DNA from: Zanthoxylum bungeanum
Lineage: Eukaryota; Streptophyta; Magnoliopsida; Sapindales; Rutaceae
Assembly (NCBI GenBank): GCA_019454045.1
Contig: SKCR01023746.1
Location: forward strand, 62,001-126,000
Length of the DNA stretch: 64,000 nucleotides
Reading direction: 5' to 3'
Part shown: positions 44,858-57,490 of the stretch, piece by piece
Numbering within the stretch: the first letter of the stretch is position 1
Layout: every line of letters starts with the position of its first letter
Notes under the pieces: model-generated
What the model saw: the letters and a program-made list of their open reading frames with translations, nothing else
What the model was told of the DNA's origin: nothing
Database searches by the model: none
Program-made: the position numbers and the translations under genes

Positions 44858-47830
44858 ATTGAAGGCAGTTGGCGCTAAGGTCACCATGTAATGAGGTAGT
44901 TATTATAATTCATGAAATCATATGTTGATTTTACAAATCTTTATTTGGTACATGTATGGTATGATTTGATCATTGAACTTGTGTGATACGAAGTGTGATA
45001 TAGACTTTACTGTCGATTTCTTTTTTTTTTTTTTAATAAACTGGTGGATTGATTGTATTGAGAAACTTTAATTGAGGTAAAATCAGTGGGCTCTTTCATT
45101 TTATTGTCGTAATTGATTGGCAAGCTAGGAATTTGGGGGCACTTTGATTACCGGAGATGAGTTTTAATAGTTGGGGTAGAAATGATTGTCGTTATGTTGA
45201 TTAATGATTTGTGTCTCTCAGTACCAATAAAAGGTAAGTTTATGCTTTGAAATGGAGATATTGTTTAATAAAGTTTCTGTATTCATGTTATGCATGTGGG
45301 AGAGGTACGGTGGGGTTTCCATTTTTGGTTGGATATTTTGGACTTTTAAGTTGCGGGTTACATTTTTGAATGCAATTGATGGGGATGATCAAGAAATGTG
45401 ATAAATGGAGAAGTTTTGTGTATGTGTGAGGCTATCCAACCGGAAAAGTATTAGTCAAATTTCTTTCATACTTGATATCATTTGGGGACGTAGTTGAGTT
45501 TAATTACATCTTTGCTGCAATTTGCAGCACAATTTGTGAAGTTTGGTCACATTATATATATTCTTGTTATTGGTGTTTTGTTTAAAAGAGAGAGAGATTC
45601 TATTACGAGGAGATGGTTATGTTTATAGGATGGTCTTGAATCTTCTGGAACTGTGCTTCAATTAGTAAATAAGAGAACAAATGTTGATTGTATTTTTAAG
45701 ATACTTTAAGGTTCTAAGATATGTCTCTTGCCACTGGCCTATTTAAGAATATATGAAATGTTTATTTTAATAGGGTTTATAGATTATGGATGTGAAGAAT
45801 GGTAGGTAAGTTATATATATATGGTAATGGTATTGATTATATACGTGTTGAGTCATAATAACAATAAAGTAAGAATTGTAAAAGTATTAATGCGTGTTAA
45901 CTTGAGCATGCATGATGAAAGCATATAAGAAATAAAATACATATGTCATTTAGTTGAAAGAATTCACGAACATTTGCATGCACATACATGTTAATATAGA
46001 TAAGCATATAATTAGGAAAAGTGAATGCATGAGGAATGGGTTCGCATATAAGTGTTCTATGATCTTTTTAAAAATTGATAAAGAAGTTAAAAATGATTTT
46101 GAAGTTCAAAGTGTTTTTAAAGAAAAATTTATGATGCTTTTGAAAGAAATGCATTTCAAAAAAATGTCACTTACAGCTTGAGATTTTAAGCATGATTTTA
46201 TGTTTTCGGGGCATGAGGGAAAACTCACCTCAGTATGTAACTTGAGATTCCGTTGGAATTGACGGATACTATGGAATTGACGAATTCAGAGACATGTGCA
46301 TATGTGGAGGACTGAGGGGACGCTCTTAGATCCTCGAGCAGGACTAGGGTTGACAGATCCCCAAAATCCTAGTTTTTGAGCTTGGGTGGTAGCATAGATC
46401 CGCACCCCAGCTCCAGATTGTGGCTTGGGGGACGGCCATGCGTAACCTCCCAAGACCACCAGATATGAGACAGTATTGGCATGCTTTGGGGGACGGCGAT
46501 ACGTAACGCCCCAATGTCATGGATTTGCACTTCTGCCTCCAAATAGGCGTATGGGGGAACACCGATACGTAACGCCCTCCTGCGTCCCATTTTTTTAAGA
46601 CAGAGACACAGAACTCAGAGAAAGTTTTCAGTCTTCAGAGATACAAATTTCAGAAAGAAACCTCAGTTTTCAGAAATAGTTTTTCAGATGAACAGTTTTT
46701 AGAAAACAGTATTTCAGAAAGACAAGTTTTATAAAGAGTTTCAGAAAGCAATTTTCAGAAAATAGTTTTTCAGAAAAGATTTTCAAAATGTATTTTCATT
46801 ATGCATGGCATGATAAAATAAAATCTAATTCATAAGTTATGCATATTGACCATATATATATATTCTAGAAATCACTTGAGTTGCATATAATTGACAAGAT
46901 GCATGATGGCATTAGTACACTTATATGTATATTTAGTCATTGTTTGTGTGAGAAGTATGTTTACATAGGAAGAATCTTTTATGAATAATAGTGCATGATA
47001 ACATGACTACATATGCATGCATATACAATTGATGATAGTGTGATGAATGTTTGAAAGAAAATTTTTTTTGTTATAGATCCGATTTGATGATATTTCAATG
47101 TGATAAAAGAAAGATAACTATAGTAAAAGTCCGAATAGAACTAGTAGAGGAGTAAGTAGGCAAGTTTTAAAGATATCAGAGTAGCGCAATGAAAACGTAA
47201 TGAAACTTGACTTGATAAAGAATATAGAAATTTGCTGATTATGTTATAAATCTTAAGATGTGAATAGATTATGGAGTGTGTATAAGTAAATAAATAGAAA
47301 AGACTAGTAATGAGTAAATGTATATTTAAAATGGATAAAAAGATATATAGTTAATCCAGACTTTGAATATGTTTGCATGGTCAGATAGACAACTCAGGAT
47401 AATGTAGAAACATGATTCAAATTTTGTGTGTGTTTGCAGCTCAAAGAATGAGCGTAGTTACTTACTAAGTCTTATGACTCACACCCCAACAGTGTTTTGA
47501 GTTTTGCAGGTTGGTGACCCGATAGGTCGACTACAGTTTTCAGAGCTTGAGGAGCCGGATAGCAGAGTTGCAGTCAGCCAGTCACTAGGTCTTGGGGGAT
47601 TCAAGTCAAGTTGTTTAAGAGATAAGTTATAGAGAATTGAATTGTATAAATTTAAGTTGTAAAAGTTTTTGTTTATACGCATTTTCGGGCATGGAGCCCA
47701 ATGGTATTATGTTTTGAGTTGATTATTTTAGTGTTTTATTGAGTATTGGGCCCTATAGGTTTTTGATGGTGCTGGACTTTAATCAAGGTTGCATGACTTT
47801 TAGTAGAGGTTATGCCGAAATTTCGTCAGA

Positions 47831-47860
47831 GGCTTAGGCTTAGGCTTAGGCTTAGGCTTA
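47831..47860. repeat. GGCTTA hexamer repeat in element F LTR copy 3
   Basis: Five GGCTTA units. At the same place copy 1 has a single unit and copy 2 a run of AGGCAG units (42690-42713). Confidence 0.9.
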
Positions 47861-47919
47861 TGGAGTCAGTATTGGCCTGTCTTCTGCCGGTAGCATCCTG
47901 ACTTATGCGAGATGTTACA

Positions 47920-48715
47920 CTACATCAAAGATGGCCAAATATCTGGTCACATTTCTGTTTTGGCATTTCGTTATTTATCTTTATTTATTTATTTATTTAT
48001 TCACCTTTATCGTTATTTATTATTTCGCCTTTATTTTGTTTATGTTTGGTCATGTTGATGATTATACATATATGCATTGTTATATTATCTCGTGTCTATT
48101 TTATATATCTGTTCATGTTGCATTGATGATTATGAGTGTCATTATCCCTTGCGGTATATCGGATGTATACTCGACGTAAATTCTGTAGCCGAATCCGAAT
48201 GGACTGTAGTGCGGTTTGTACTTGGGATATAACTCCACGTGCCACTCGGGAAATACACATATATGCGTGACTAACCCTTTTTTTGCCATTCATCTTAATA
48301 AATCATTTGCTTTTGAATAGTCTATTATGATTTTCGTTGTCACATCTCATATTTCTCAACTTAATATGCTTTTGGAACTATGTTATTGTGATTATTATTT
48401 TGGTTGGGCGTGTTATTACATTTTTTATTCGCTTTTATGCATGAATTGCATTAAGACTTGATTATACCATTGTGTGAACTCGTACATTATACTGGCATAA
48501 GTAAGAGACCATTCCGAACCCAACGGTTTGAGGTCTTCCCTTGCGATGGGTGAGTGCGGCCTAAAATCTTTTTCAGTTCACGTTGGGTGGTGACTCATTT
48601 ATCTCCGATTTAGTTCATCACTGGCTAATCCGTACTCTCTACGGGCTGCGAGCCCAACAGTATCGTGGTCGCCGAACATCATTGGCATAGCGGTAAACCC
48701 CGCTTCGCTCCTACA
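47920..48715 (+). repeat. Element C 3' LTR, second segment
   Basis: Begins with the CTACA duplication of F and then follows the 5' LTR from about 7267 to its CGCTCCTACA end at 48715. It includes the block at about 48160-48250 that resembles the leader of element D. Confidence 0.9.
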
Positions 48716-49842
48716 TATATGTCAAATATCATAAATTGATATTTTACTAATGTGTATTTAATAAAATCAAGTATTAAATACAAATACACATTAATTCAGA
48801 AATGACCGTTAGGTCCCGATTGCATGTATTTTTCGTTTAACTATTAAACGAGTTATAAATAATTAGTATTATTCATAACAGTTGACCTAGTGCCCTACGA
48901 GTATATTTCATTGATGAGACTCTAGATTCAGGCATATCCGTCATGAAATCAAATTTCGTGTCCATAATTCACTCATCCGTAAATTATGTCGAACACGGAT
49001 AAACTCTATGAATCATACAGGTCGAGGTCACTGCATACGTATAATCCCTCCGTCACAGGTATCTGGATTATTCTAGAGATATAGATACAAACGTCAAATC
49101 TCTATAGATATAATTACGTCGATGTTTCAATTAGCAATCCCTTAATAACACTTAGAACTAATTTCTACAATGTACCACGGGCCCATGGATTTAACAGATT
49201 GCTAATTCTATATTGAATACCTATGCTCTGTACATAGAGCTGGCAGCTCATTTTTTGATACACATGATATCATGAGCATCAGTCCACATCAAACGAATAT
49301 GTGGAGGTCTGATCTAAATAGATCGGTGACGTGACTGCCATCTAAGTGGGGATGATAACTCATATATTGACTGTGATATCTCAAGTCAAAGAATCACTAT
49401 GCTCACTCAACCCGAGAAGATTTTTATTGACGTTGGTGTACCATCAATTAAGAATCTACGGTGAGTCGTTCAGTGTCTATCCTCTATAAACACCTACACG
49501 TCTATACAAGTCTCCAAGACTCATGGTTCATTGAGAAACCATCGGAATCCAAGATTCCAATATATGACATGTACTAGTCTCAATAGGTTTACTTTACTGA
49601 CCAAATAGTGTAAACCTTGATCGGGAACTGTTTAAGAATGACAACGTCATGATACAACTCAATGTCAGTTGCGGCGCTTTTGCAAGAGTATCATAACTAA
49701 TCATTCTAAGGTCTGTTACGTCTTTACCATATTAAAGAAGTTATATAAAAGAAACTATTCATTTTATTCATAATAAAATGTAACATTAGTATTTTCAAGG
49801 AAATACATAATAAAATTGACGCTCAGAGCACCAACCCTAACA
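48716..49842 (-). repeat. Element B 5' LTR, outer segment
   Basis: Begins with the TATAT duplication of element C and continues B's LTR from 6073 to its outer end ACCCTAACA at 49842. It matches 1-72 at its end. The hairpin positions of the family are kept at 48942-48960 and 49473-49493. The next five bases, AAGTG, would be B's target duplication, but the other copy is outside the window. Confidence 0.88.
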
Positions 49843-52800
49843 AAGTGAAGCCTTGATACACCTTCTGTGAACGTGCCAAAGCTGTCACAACGAGAAACGG
49901 TCAAGACAAAATCAGGAGTCACAGCGAGTGTGATTGACAATGAGTTGTCTACCTGTAAATAAACCTAGGCGAAAATGTGCCAAAGCTGTATGTCGAAGTA
50001 TATTTATGGGGTCCACTTCCCAATATGAAATTCAATTTAATTATTGAATTCTCATTTTCCACTGGGGATTATGGTATTACACACAGTAGTGGGAGGCATT
50101 ACTTGGTTAAAAATCCATAACTAATGCAGTGTGTAATATTATGAAAATTATCGCTTATGTTTTTTCCTTATTCTATTATTTAGATAGAATTAAACTTTTA
50201 GATTAGAATAGACTATGATATAATCATTCTAGAAAGAATAATTTCTTATACAGTAAATATTGACATGAATTAGTTCATGTTTTGAGATTCTTCACTGGCA
50301 TTAAGAAAAACCCATTCGATATTTGCTTATCTAATAATAACATTTCTTGGCTTTAGTGACATTCAGAGGTCACGTGTGAGACACTGTTTTCTTTTCAATT
50401 ATTTGCAAATGTTGTGAATAGTTGAAGGTAAATAATAAAGTTAAAGAAAGAAGATGTGTATAGTTGTGTATTGAAAATATTGATTTTTCACAATACGACA
50501 ACTGTAGATATTGGATATAAGATCTCCCGTCTAGTTATTTAAAATATTGTTGAATTATTGTTTCGATATTTGATATCAGAACTTGCGACTATTGGATAGT
50601 TACTTGTTATCTGTAGACAGTTGTTACATATTTTAAAATGACTAGTAGTGTCATTGACGAATAGATAAACATTAAGAAAAATATTCGGTTAAGTAAATAA
50701 CTTAGAACAATGTTTTATGAGATTTTATCACTTACGTATTGGATACTTATTCCATATAGTAAAGGATGGTCTGATACCAGATCACACCATATATCCTTAT
50801 CCATTTAATGAATATTGTATTCAGGAAGGTGATTACATCTCATTTAACCAATGATTGTCATTGAACCAGAAAATTTATTAAACTGATACATTTGATGTAT
50901 TTACTTTAATAAGTTGTAAATTGCTTAAGGTAGTTTTCTTTATTTCGTAACTTAGTCAATGAATCATCATGACTTAGTTACATGTTTTTGATAAAACGCG
51001 GATATAATATTTTGACTGGTTCAAAGATATTTCATCTGAAGTTTTGAAAATCGTATCTTTAAAATTCCATGTGAGTCTTTGAATTGTTCAAAGATGTTTG
51101 ATATGATCAGACATATTAATTTAAGGCAATTAGTTCTCTAACGTAATTGAATGAATATGATTTTTACTCAATATAATTCTTCTATGATTCCATCTTGACG
51201 GAATTAGTAAGTGGGAATAATCGAATCTTATATAAGATTTGATTCGTTTGATATTGAGTGTTGCCGAATTAGTTTCAATATTGTTGGAGATATGCTCCAG
51301 TAACACTAATTCATCATTTTAATTAATGTTCCATTTGTTTCTACAGTTACATATATGATATGTACAAGTAGAAAATTTGAATCTTGAAATGTTTGAGATT
51401 TGAATATTTCTTTTGTATAATGGTTATATAATCGATAGTACTTGCGCCTTGGAGGCACGAGTATAAGTTTATCATTTATTTTATTAAATAGAATAAATGA
51501 TAGAATATTTTTAATACGATCACGAGTGAATATCTTTTCTACAATCATGAGTAATAAAATTGTTTTATCACTTAGTGAGTAACATTTGATGTTGACCATT
51601 GTAGAAAAGACTTGACTTATTGAAGTCAAATGTGAGAGTGATAAACTAGAAATGGAACTACATAATTAATAAGATGAAAATACCCTTTATTTTCTTCCCT
51701 ATAAGTTCAATAGGATGTCAGAATCATTTGCAAAGTATTTGATACTTAATGGTTCAGTTGTTTTCTTATCGAAGAAAATTATCCTATAATTTATAGTGGG
51801 AACCATATTTGATATCGATTCCAGAAATTAGTATTAAACCATAGATCTAAGATTTTTCGTAGCTTACTATGATCAAGTTTGGAACTGGATTGAGCTTTTA
51901 TTATGAATCATTCATAAAATGTGCAAATGGTTTACACAGTAAAAACAAAGTGATCTTATTAAAAGTTTGGCCTTTATAGTATGACAGTGAGAAAAGTCAT
52001 ACTCAGCAATCTATTTTAGATTCTGAGGAAACTTGTCTCTAGTCGCACTAATTGAACAATTTAAGATCTGTTGGTTAATGATGATATTAAATTGTGCATT
52101 TTAGCTAAAGAATACAAAGTGGCGTTTCTGAATGGTTTCTTCATATAAGAGATCCATTGTTATTTCTTAGTTTGAAAAGTTCATTTTGGAATGGCCCTGG
52201 AGTTTGTATTATGCGAAGATTATAATTTAGTATATTAGTTTATAGAGCCTATTGTAGACTCAGATGAGCTATCTGGAAATTTGTGTTTTCTAATTTTGAT
52301 ATCAGTCAAATTGTCTGATTTTATCAAAGTATAGAGAATACATATGAGATAGAAAGGTTATTGGGAACATACAAATTTCTTTCTAGTGTTTCATATTATA
52401 ATGACATTATCATTATTAAGATAATAATGGATGTTTATGAGGTAAAAAGATTTACCTCAGTCTTATTTTCTCCGTTAAAGCAGTGGGGGTGTTCTCTATT
52501 ATATTTGATATAAAGTTTTATATAAGATATAAAACTAAGAGACTTGTGAGATACTCATATTAATCGTACATTAGATATGATCTAATAAAGGACACAACAA
52601 GACTATCCGTATGACAGTTAGTATGACTGTTTGATAGTTAATTTGTGTCTTATGTATAATATTCATCTTTTGTAAATGATGATTTCTTTTTCGAAAGAGA
52701 TATTAATTAGAATGTCTAAGCAATCTTATGCATCATATGCTGATGGCATAATGATACTATATTGAGTGCGATAAGAAATATCAATTTAATCGTAATTGTT

Positions 52801-53407
52801 ACGAGTTATTTTGATACTTCTCTAGACCATAAAATTTGTCATGAAACATATTCTTTATTATCTTTGAGATATTAAGAACGAATTTCTAATTAATGGAGAA
52901 TAAAGTTTGCAATCATTAGGGTCAAATTAGTTTTGAGTCTAATTATGACGTTAGACTGTCTACGTCATAAAGATTCAGAAAAGATATAGTGGGAGTGTCA
53001 CAAATGATTCTACTGTGTGAGTGGAATTAAATGCAAATTATGAAGTATTGACTTATGAAGTTGCATAGTGACCTTGTAGATTAAAAGTTTGATATTAGTG
53101 TTGTGTTTGCGGTTGTCTACATAATATTTTAGATTTGATCCATAAATACTTAGACAACTTAGTAGCTAAAGCACAATGTTGATGTGACATCTGAGTCATA
53201 TTGATGTAGAACTTAGTTTCTACAAAATATGAATGATGCTGGCTAAGAGAAAAAATGGGTTTGTTTGACAAACTCAATATGTCATAGCGGGCTTACTTGT
53301 TGTTGCCTACCTTTTTAGCGCTAGGTGTGTGAGGGCCATGCGTATGTGATACCAATTAAGATGTGTATATGATACCGTGGATTGGCACTAGAGCAAGTTG
53401 GAGAAAT
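49843..53407 (+). pseudogene. Element A: fossil copia interior, plus strand
   Basis: The leader fragment begins with GAACGTGCCAAAGCTGTCAC and a second such motif near 49978-49990. Broken pol can be followed: an integrase zinc-region echo FYHLRIGYL then VKDGLIPDHTIYPYP (about 50720-50830), an RT stretch YYNDIIIIKIIMDVYEVKR (about 52394-52450), an RNase H upstream stretch RMSKQSYASYADGIM (about 52708-52752). Stops and shifts are dense. It is the plus-strand counterpart of element E's interior. Its 5' LTR lies left of the window beyond element B. Confidence 0.75.
53385..53407 (+). promoter_or_regulatory. Element A polypurine tract
   Basis: TAGAGCAAGTTGGAGAAAT directly before the LTR; one T interrupts the purines. 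Confidence 0.75.
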
Positions 53408-55374
53408 TATTAGGGTTGGTGCTCGGAGCGCCAATCCGGATCGTATTTATATCCGATTAATGAATATGAGCAATATCTTTTTCCATAATATTACTTAATT
53501 ATGGTAGCACCTCCTGTCTTTTATTATATATATTTGATCTAGTTCATTAGATTGAAACTAAATCGTGTTTATATATATATATATATATATATTAGACAAA
53601 GTCCCGATAATATATAATGTAGCTGTAATTGACATGGGGAAGCGTCACTACTAGAAATATATTATCAAATTAAGTTCCTGGTCAAGATTTACTGACACAG
53701 GTCGGTTAGTAAAATATGCCGAGACCATTATATGTCGTATATCGGACTTGGTCCGATGGTTTATCCAAATAAACCATAAGTCTCGGGAGACTCATATAGA
53801 CGTGTAGGTGTTTATTTGATAAACACCGAACGACTCACCAAAGATTACCTAATAGATCATACACCAACATCAATAGGAATCTTCTCGAGTTTAGTAGCAT
53901 AGTGATTCTTTGACTTGAGATATCACTGTAGATATATGAGTTATCCTCCACACTTAGATGGTAGTCACGTCATCAATATATTAAGATCAGACATTCACAT
54001 GTTCGTTGGGTGTGGACTCATGCTCATGATATCCTGTGTGTATCAAGATAGGATCCGTCAGTCTTGTGTACATGACATAAATATTCATTACATGATTAGC
54101 AATCTGTTAAATCCATGGCCGTGGTATACTTTGGAAGTAAGTTCCTAGTGTTATTTAGAAGATTGTTAATAGATACGTCGACGAGATTATACCTATAGAG
54201 ATTTGACGTTTATATCTATATCTTTGGAATAATCCGAATACCTGTGACGAAGAGTTTATAAGTATGCTATGACCTCGACCTGTATGGTTCAAAGAGTTTA
54301 TCCGTGTTCATCATAATTTACGGATGGGTAATTTACGGATGGGTAAATTATGGACACGAAATTTGATTTCGTGATGGATATGCCTGAATCTAGAGAGTCT
54401 CACTAATGAAATATACTCGTAGAGCACTAGGGCAACTTTTATGAATAATGGAGATTATTTATAAATCGTTTAACCGTTAAACGAAAAATACATGCAAATG
54501 GACCTAATGATCATTTCGTAATTAATGTGTATTTGCATTTAATATTTGATATTATTAAATACACATTAATTAATTATCAAATTATTATATTTGACATATA
54601 TCATTAATATATGTATTTGAAATATTTAATGTAAATATAATAAATTTATTTAAGATATTTGTATTTAATTATTTAATTGTTAAGTAATTAAATCAATTAA
54701 AAACTAAATATCTTATGCCATTATTAATATTAGGAAATGGCATGTTTTGGATGGTTCACTTGTAAAGTTAACTTTAAGATAAATGTTATCAAGTGTTACA
54801 AGTAAACCAAACCAATGGAAATGGAAATGGAAAAAAAAATTGAATTTCTTATATTTATTTATTTTATAACTCACGTTTTTCTAAAAAAATATATATAAGT
54901 AATTTTTGTTTCATTTTTCAAAAAAAGAAACAAGGTTTCTAAAATTCACTAAGTAAAAGATTGAGAGGAAAAAGTGAAGAAGAATAGGAAAAAGCTTGAA
55001 AATCTTGGAGTTTTATAAGTTATTTTCAACTTTCTTCAACTAAGAAATTATTTCTATGATTCTATACTTCAACTTGTGTAGTTTAGAATTTTCTCTAATA
55101 TTAAATTATGTGAATTACTGTGTTGTAAACTTGTATAAAGATGAAAGCATGCATGTTAATAACGATTGCATGAAATTAGTTCATTAGCATTCTTTTGGCC
55201 ATTTGATGATGTTGTTGCCATTCTAGAGTTGCTAAGCCACCCATTGATGACCTATAATTATTCTTGAGTTGTTTCATGATGGTGAGATTTGTTTGGTGTG
55301 GTAAATATTGGATTAAAGTATTGAATTTGGTGTATTTTATCAATTTTAAGAAATTATAAAATTAGAGTTTGTAA
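53408..55374 (+). repeat. Element A 3' LTR (interrupted by element H)
   Basis: Starts TATTAGGGTTGGTGCTC (decayed TGTTAGGG) and runs in the same order as the E LTRs read in reverse, with both family hairpins (53808-53826 and 54355-54373) and an AT dinucleotide run at 53570-53592. A small ACGGATGGGTAA duplication lies at about 54320-54345. It is cut at 55374, and its last part of about 0.5 kb is not in the window. Confidence 0.88.
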
Positions 55375-56412
55375 TGTTGGGATTTCTACGGGAAGCGACC
55401 CATGAGATCCCCAGATATGTTGGCAGTAAATTCGATCGTCGGACTATTCGAACACGTAAGTACCTAGTACTACGTTTATACCGATTTACAAGACAAGGTT
55501 GGCTTCTAGCAAAGCGCCATGCCTACCCAATTCTCCAGAAATATCCTTACAGGAATATAAGATCTGTATCAGGCGTAGTATACGTAGTATTGCGTATTTC
55601 GATCCAGTATCGGATGATCACATGCAAGGCCTAAGGCTGGTACAGTGTCTGCCCCGTACGAAGCATATATCGGATGACGAGCAACTAGTCTCTTTATTAT
55701 CGGATAATCATGACCAAGTCATATTATCCCGATGGTTGCAACCCTTTAGAGAACTAGTTCTGTATCCCTACGCGATCATCATCTCCATATGACTGGAGTG
55801 ATACTTCTGTCCTGACATCACACCCAACACACTACGATTCTCAATATACCCAGCAGAGGCGTACACAGAACCTGTTAAAGCCCTGGACGACCAAAACCAA
55901 AGTATATTGATTGTTGCAAGTATTAGTGGTGCAAGTCTCAGGTTAAGACCAAATACACCTACCCTGATTTCGGACTTCCATAGACACATAGTCATACTAC
56001 CAATGGAATTCCGAGGGGGTCTATCCAGAGCGAAGCTGTTTCCCGTACCATCGGTAAAACACAACCTCCTATTACACTTGTATGAGTATCATATACCCAA
56101 ATATATGAGAACTATGTCGTTTGTGCCCTCACAACGCGCACAAGTGTAATACTAGTCTTTTACGCATTTATCGATGTCCAATCTCGATAATACTCTGACT
56201 ATGGATATTTAATAATTTATCATTCGTGGACTGATACTGTCTCATATCATTCTCAATCCAGGAACAAATCATAAGGACCTCCTATCATTTATATATCTTG
56301 GTGATCTAATCACAAATGATAAGAATGCAATCTCCTTTGTCACATAGTTAATTTGTACAACAACACCATGATCTGTACAAATAGTGACGCTATGGGTCAT
56401 AATTGTCCAACA
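55375..56412 (-). repeat. Element H 3' LTR
   Basis: Plus strand starts TGTTGGGATTTCTACGGG and ends ATTGTCCAACA. It is richer in GC and unlike the other LTRs here. Several open frames of about 80-100 codons cover it on both strands (55374-55634, 55499-55792, 55768-56064, 55907-56149). None shows a domain, and overlap on both strands argues against real genes. Confidence 0.8.
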
Positions 56413-56427
56413 ATCTCCCACTTGGCC
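56413..56427 (-). promoter_or_regulatory. Element H polypurine tract
   Basis: The minus strand reads CCAAGTGGGAGATTG up to the LTR, as in other copia elements. Confidence 0.85.
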
Positions 56428-57139
56428 TATAACCTGTCACTCGAGTGTCTAACACCCAAACTATGTACGGTTGGCTCAAATTGCTGAGGAAAGACTTTCG
56501 TCAGCGGATTTGCTTGATTATCATCTGATGCGATTTATTCGATCATCACATCACCACGATGTATGATCCGAACAAATCAGATGAATATCGAAATATGTAT
56601 CTGGATCGTTGATGAGACCATTGATTCTTTAGCCTGTGCTGAAGCCTAGCTCAGCTGCTAAAAGAATTATATATAATCTAATTAGATTTGTTATCGACCC
56701 AAATGGCTTCTATTGCTGCCTCAGCTGCAGCAATAACCCGCATTTGTTGTTTATTCGGTAACAGTATCCTGCTTGGAAGATTTCCAGCTCACTGTTCCGT
56801 TATTCAAACTGTATAGTATCGTTTGTGACTTTTAGTCGTTTTATCGGTCTGGAAACTTGCAGTAGTGAACCCAGTCACTTTAAGTTCTCATTCTCCATAG
56901 TTTAAGACAGCATCCTTAGTTCTCTAAGATACTAATGGATGTTCTTAACTTTAATCCAGTGACTATGACTTGGATTGGCCTGTTTGTGAATCTATATGCT
57001 CAAAGCATATGAGACACCAGGTCACGTACATTTTTCAATGTACGAGTTCTTCGGAGAGTTTTCTCGAAAGCCAAGCTTTCACCGATTGTAATTATGGGAT
57101 TATCATTTCCAAGAAATGACATATTATCATTATTTTATA

Positions 57140-57490
57140 GGATATTATTGTCAGTGCGCTCCCACTAACCTCCTTATATACACAAGAATCATTTCGTTTT
57201 GAATTAAATCATGAACTATTATGATTACATCAAAACGATAATTCCAAGAACTCAATGCTTGCTTCAATCCAAACATGGATCGAATAACCTGCAAACCTTG
57301 TTTGCTAGTTTTTGTACGAAAAAACCGACAGGATGTTGTAAACATCCTCCAAAAGGTTTCATTTTCAGGAAAGCGATTTTCCCGTTAAGCTGACATATTT
57401 CATAAATGAAACATGCAGCAATAGCAAGCATTAACCAAATGGATTTACCATGGCAACAGGTAAAAGATTTCGTCGTAATCAACACAATGT
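57140..57490 (-). pseudogene. Element H: reverse transcriptase remnant
   Basis: Two overlapping minus-strand pieces read KSIWLMLAIAACFIYEICQLN followed by GKIAFL (57264-57485) and then IRSMFGLKQALSSWNYRFD (57151-57345). These are the copia RT segments around the first palm strands, in the right order, with a frame change between them. The catalytic box near 57090-57130 is not clearly readable. Dead. Confidence 0.75.

Larger units (their letters stand above)
37608..47919 (+). mobile_element. Element F: large-LTR non-autonomous element in tandem form (LTR-int-LTR-int-LTR)
   Basis: Three LTRs (37608-38554 with a large deletion; 38783-42774; 42993-47919 with hAT element G inside) alternate with two internal segments of 228 and 218 bp. 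Ends are TGTAACATCC and GATGTTACA. A single CTACA duplication (37603-37607 and 47920-47924) flanks the whole array. The internal segments hold a Met-tRNA primer site, a GGATTCGAGGACGAATCC stretch and a G-rich polypurine tract, as in Tekay/Del-type gypsy elements, but no gene. It must use proteins from other elements. Confidence 0.88.
42993..47919 (+). repeat. Element F LTR copy 3 (contains hAT element G)
   Basis: Partner of copy 2. Without element G and one TSD copy it is about 4.1 kb. It carries three copies of the GGGGGACGG-type repeat (46427, 46488, 46552) against two in copy 2, and a GGCTTA hexamer run (47831-47860) where copy 2 has AGGCAG units. Confidence 0.9.
6074..48715 (+). mobile_element. 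Element C: Ty3/gypsy retrotransposon, Tat/Ogre-like, carrying D, E, F and G
   Basis: Two LTRs of about 2 kb (6074-8076, and 36425-37607 joined to 47925-48715) bound a Gag-PR-RT-RNaseH-aRH-integrase order typical of gypsy, with the second RNase H and G-patch-like segment that mark the Tat lineage. It inserted into element B's LTR (TSD TATAT). Later it received D (16218-35968) in its 3' noncoding part and F (37608-47919) in its 3' LTR. Without those insertions it would be about 12.6 kb. Its LTR copies differ far more by eye than those of D or E, so it is older. Confidence 0.9.

Noticed and set aside
47831..47860. GGCTTA repeat as telomere-like DNA
   Set aside because: Plant telomeres use TTTAGGG. 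This hexamer sits in a slot with variable hexamers inside an LTR, so local slippage is simpler.
55374..56149. Cluster of 80-98-codon frames in the H LTR
   Set aside because: The LTR boundaries explain the segment. Frames overlap on both strands and have no recognisable domain.
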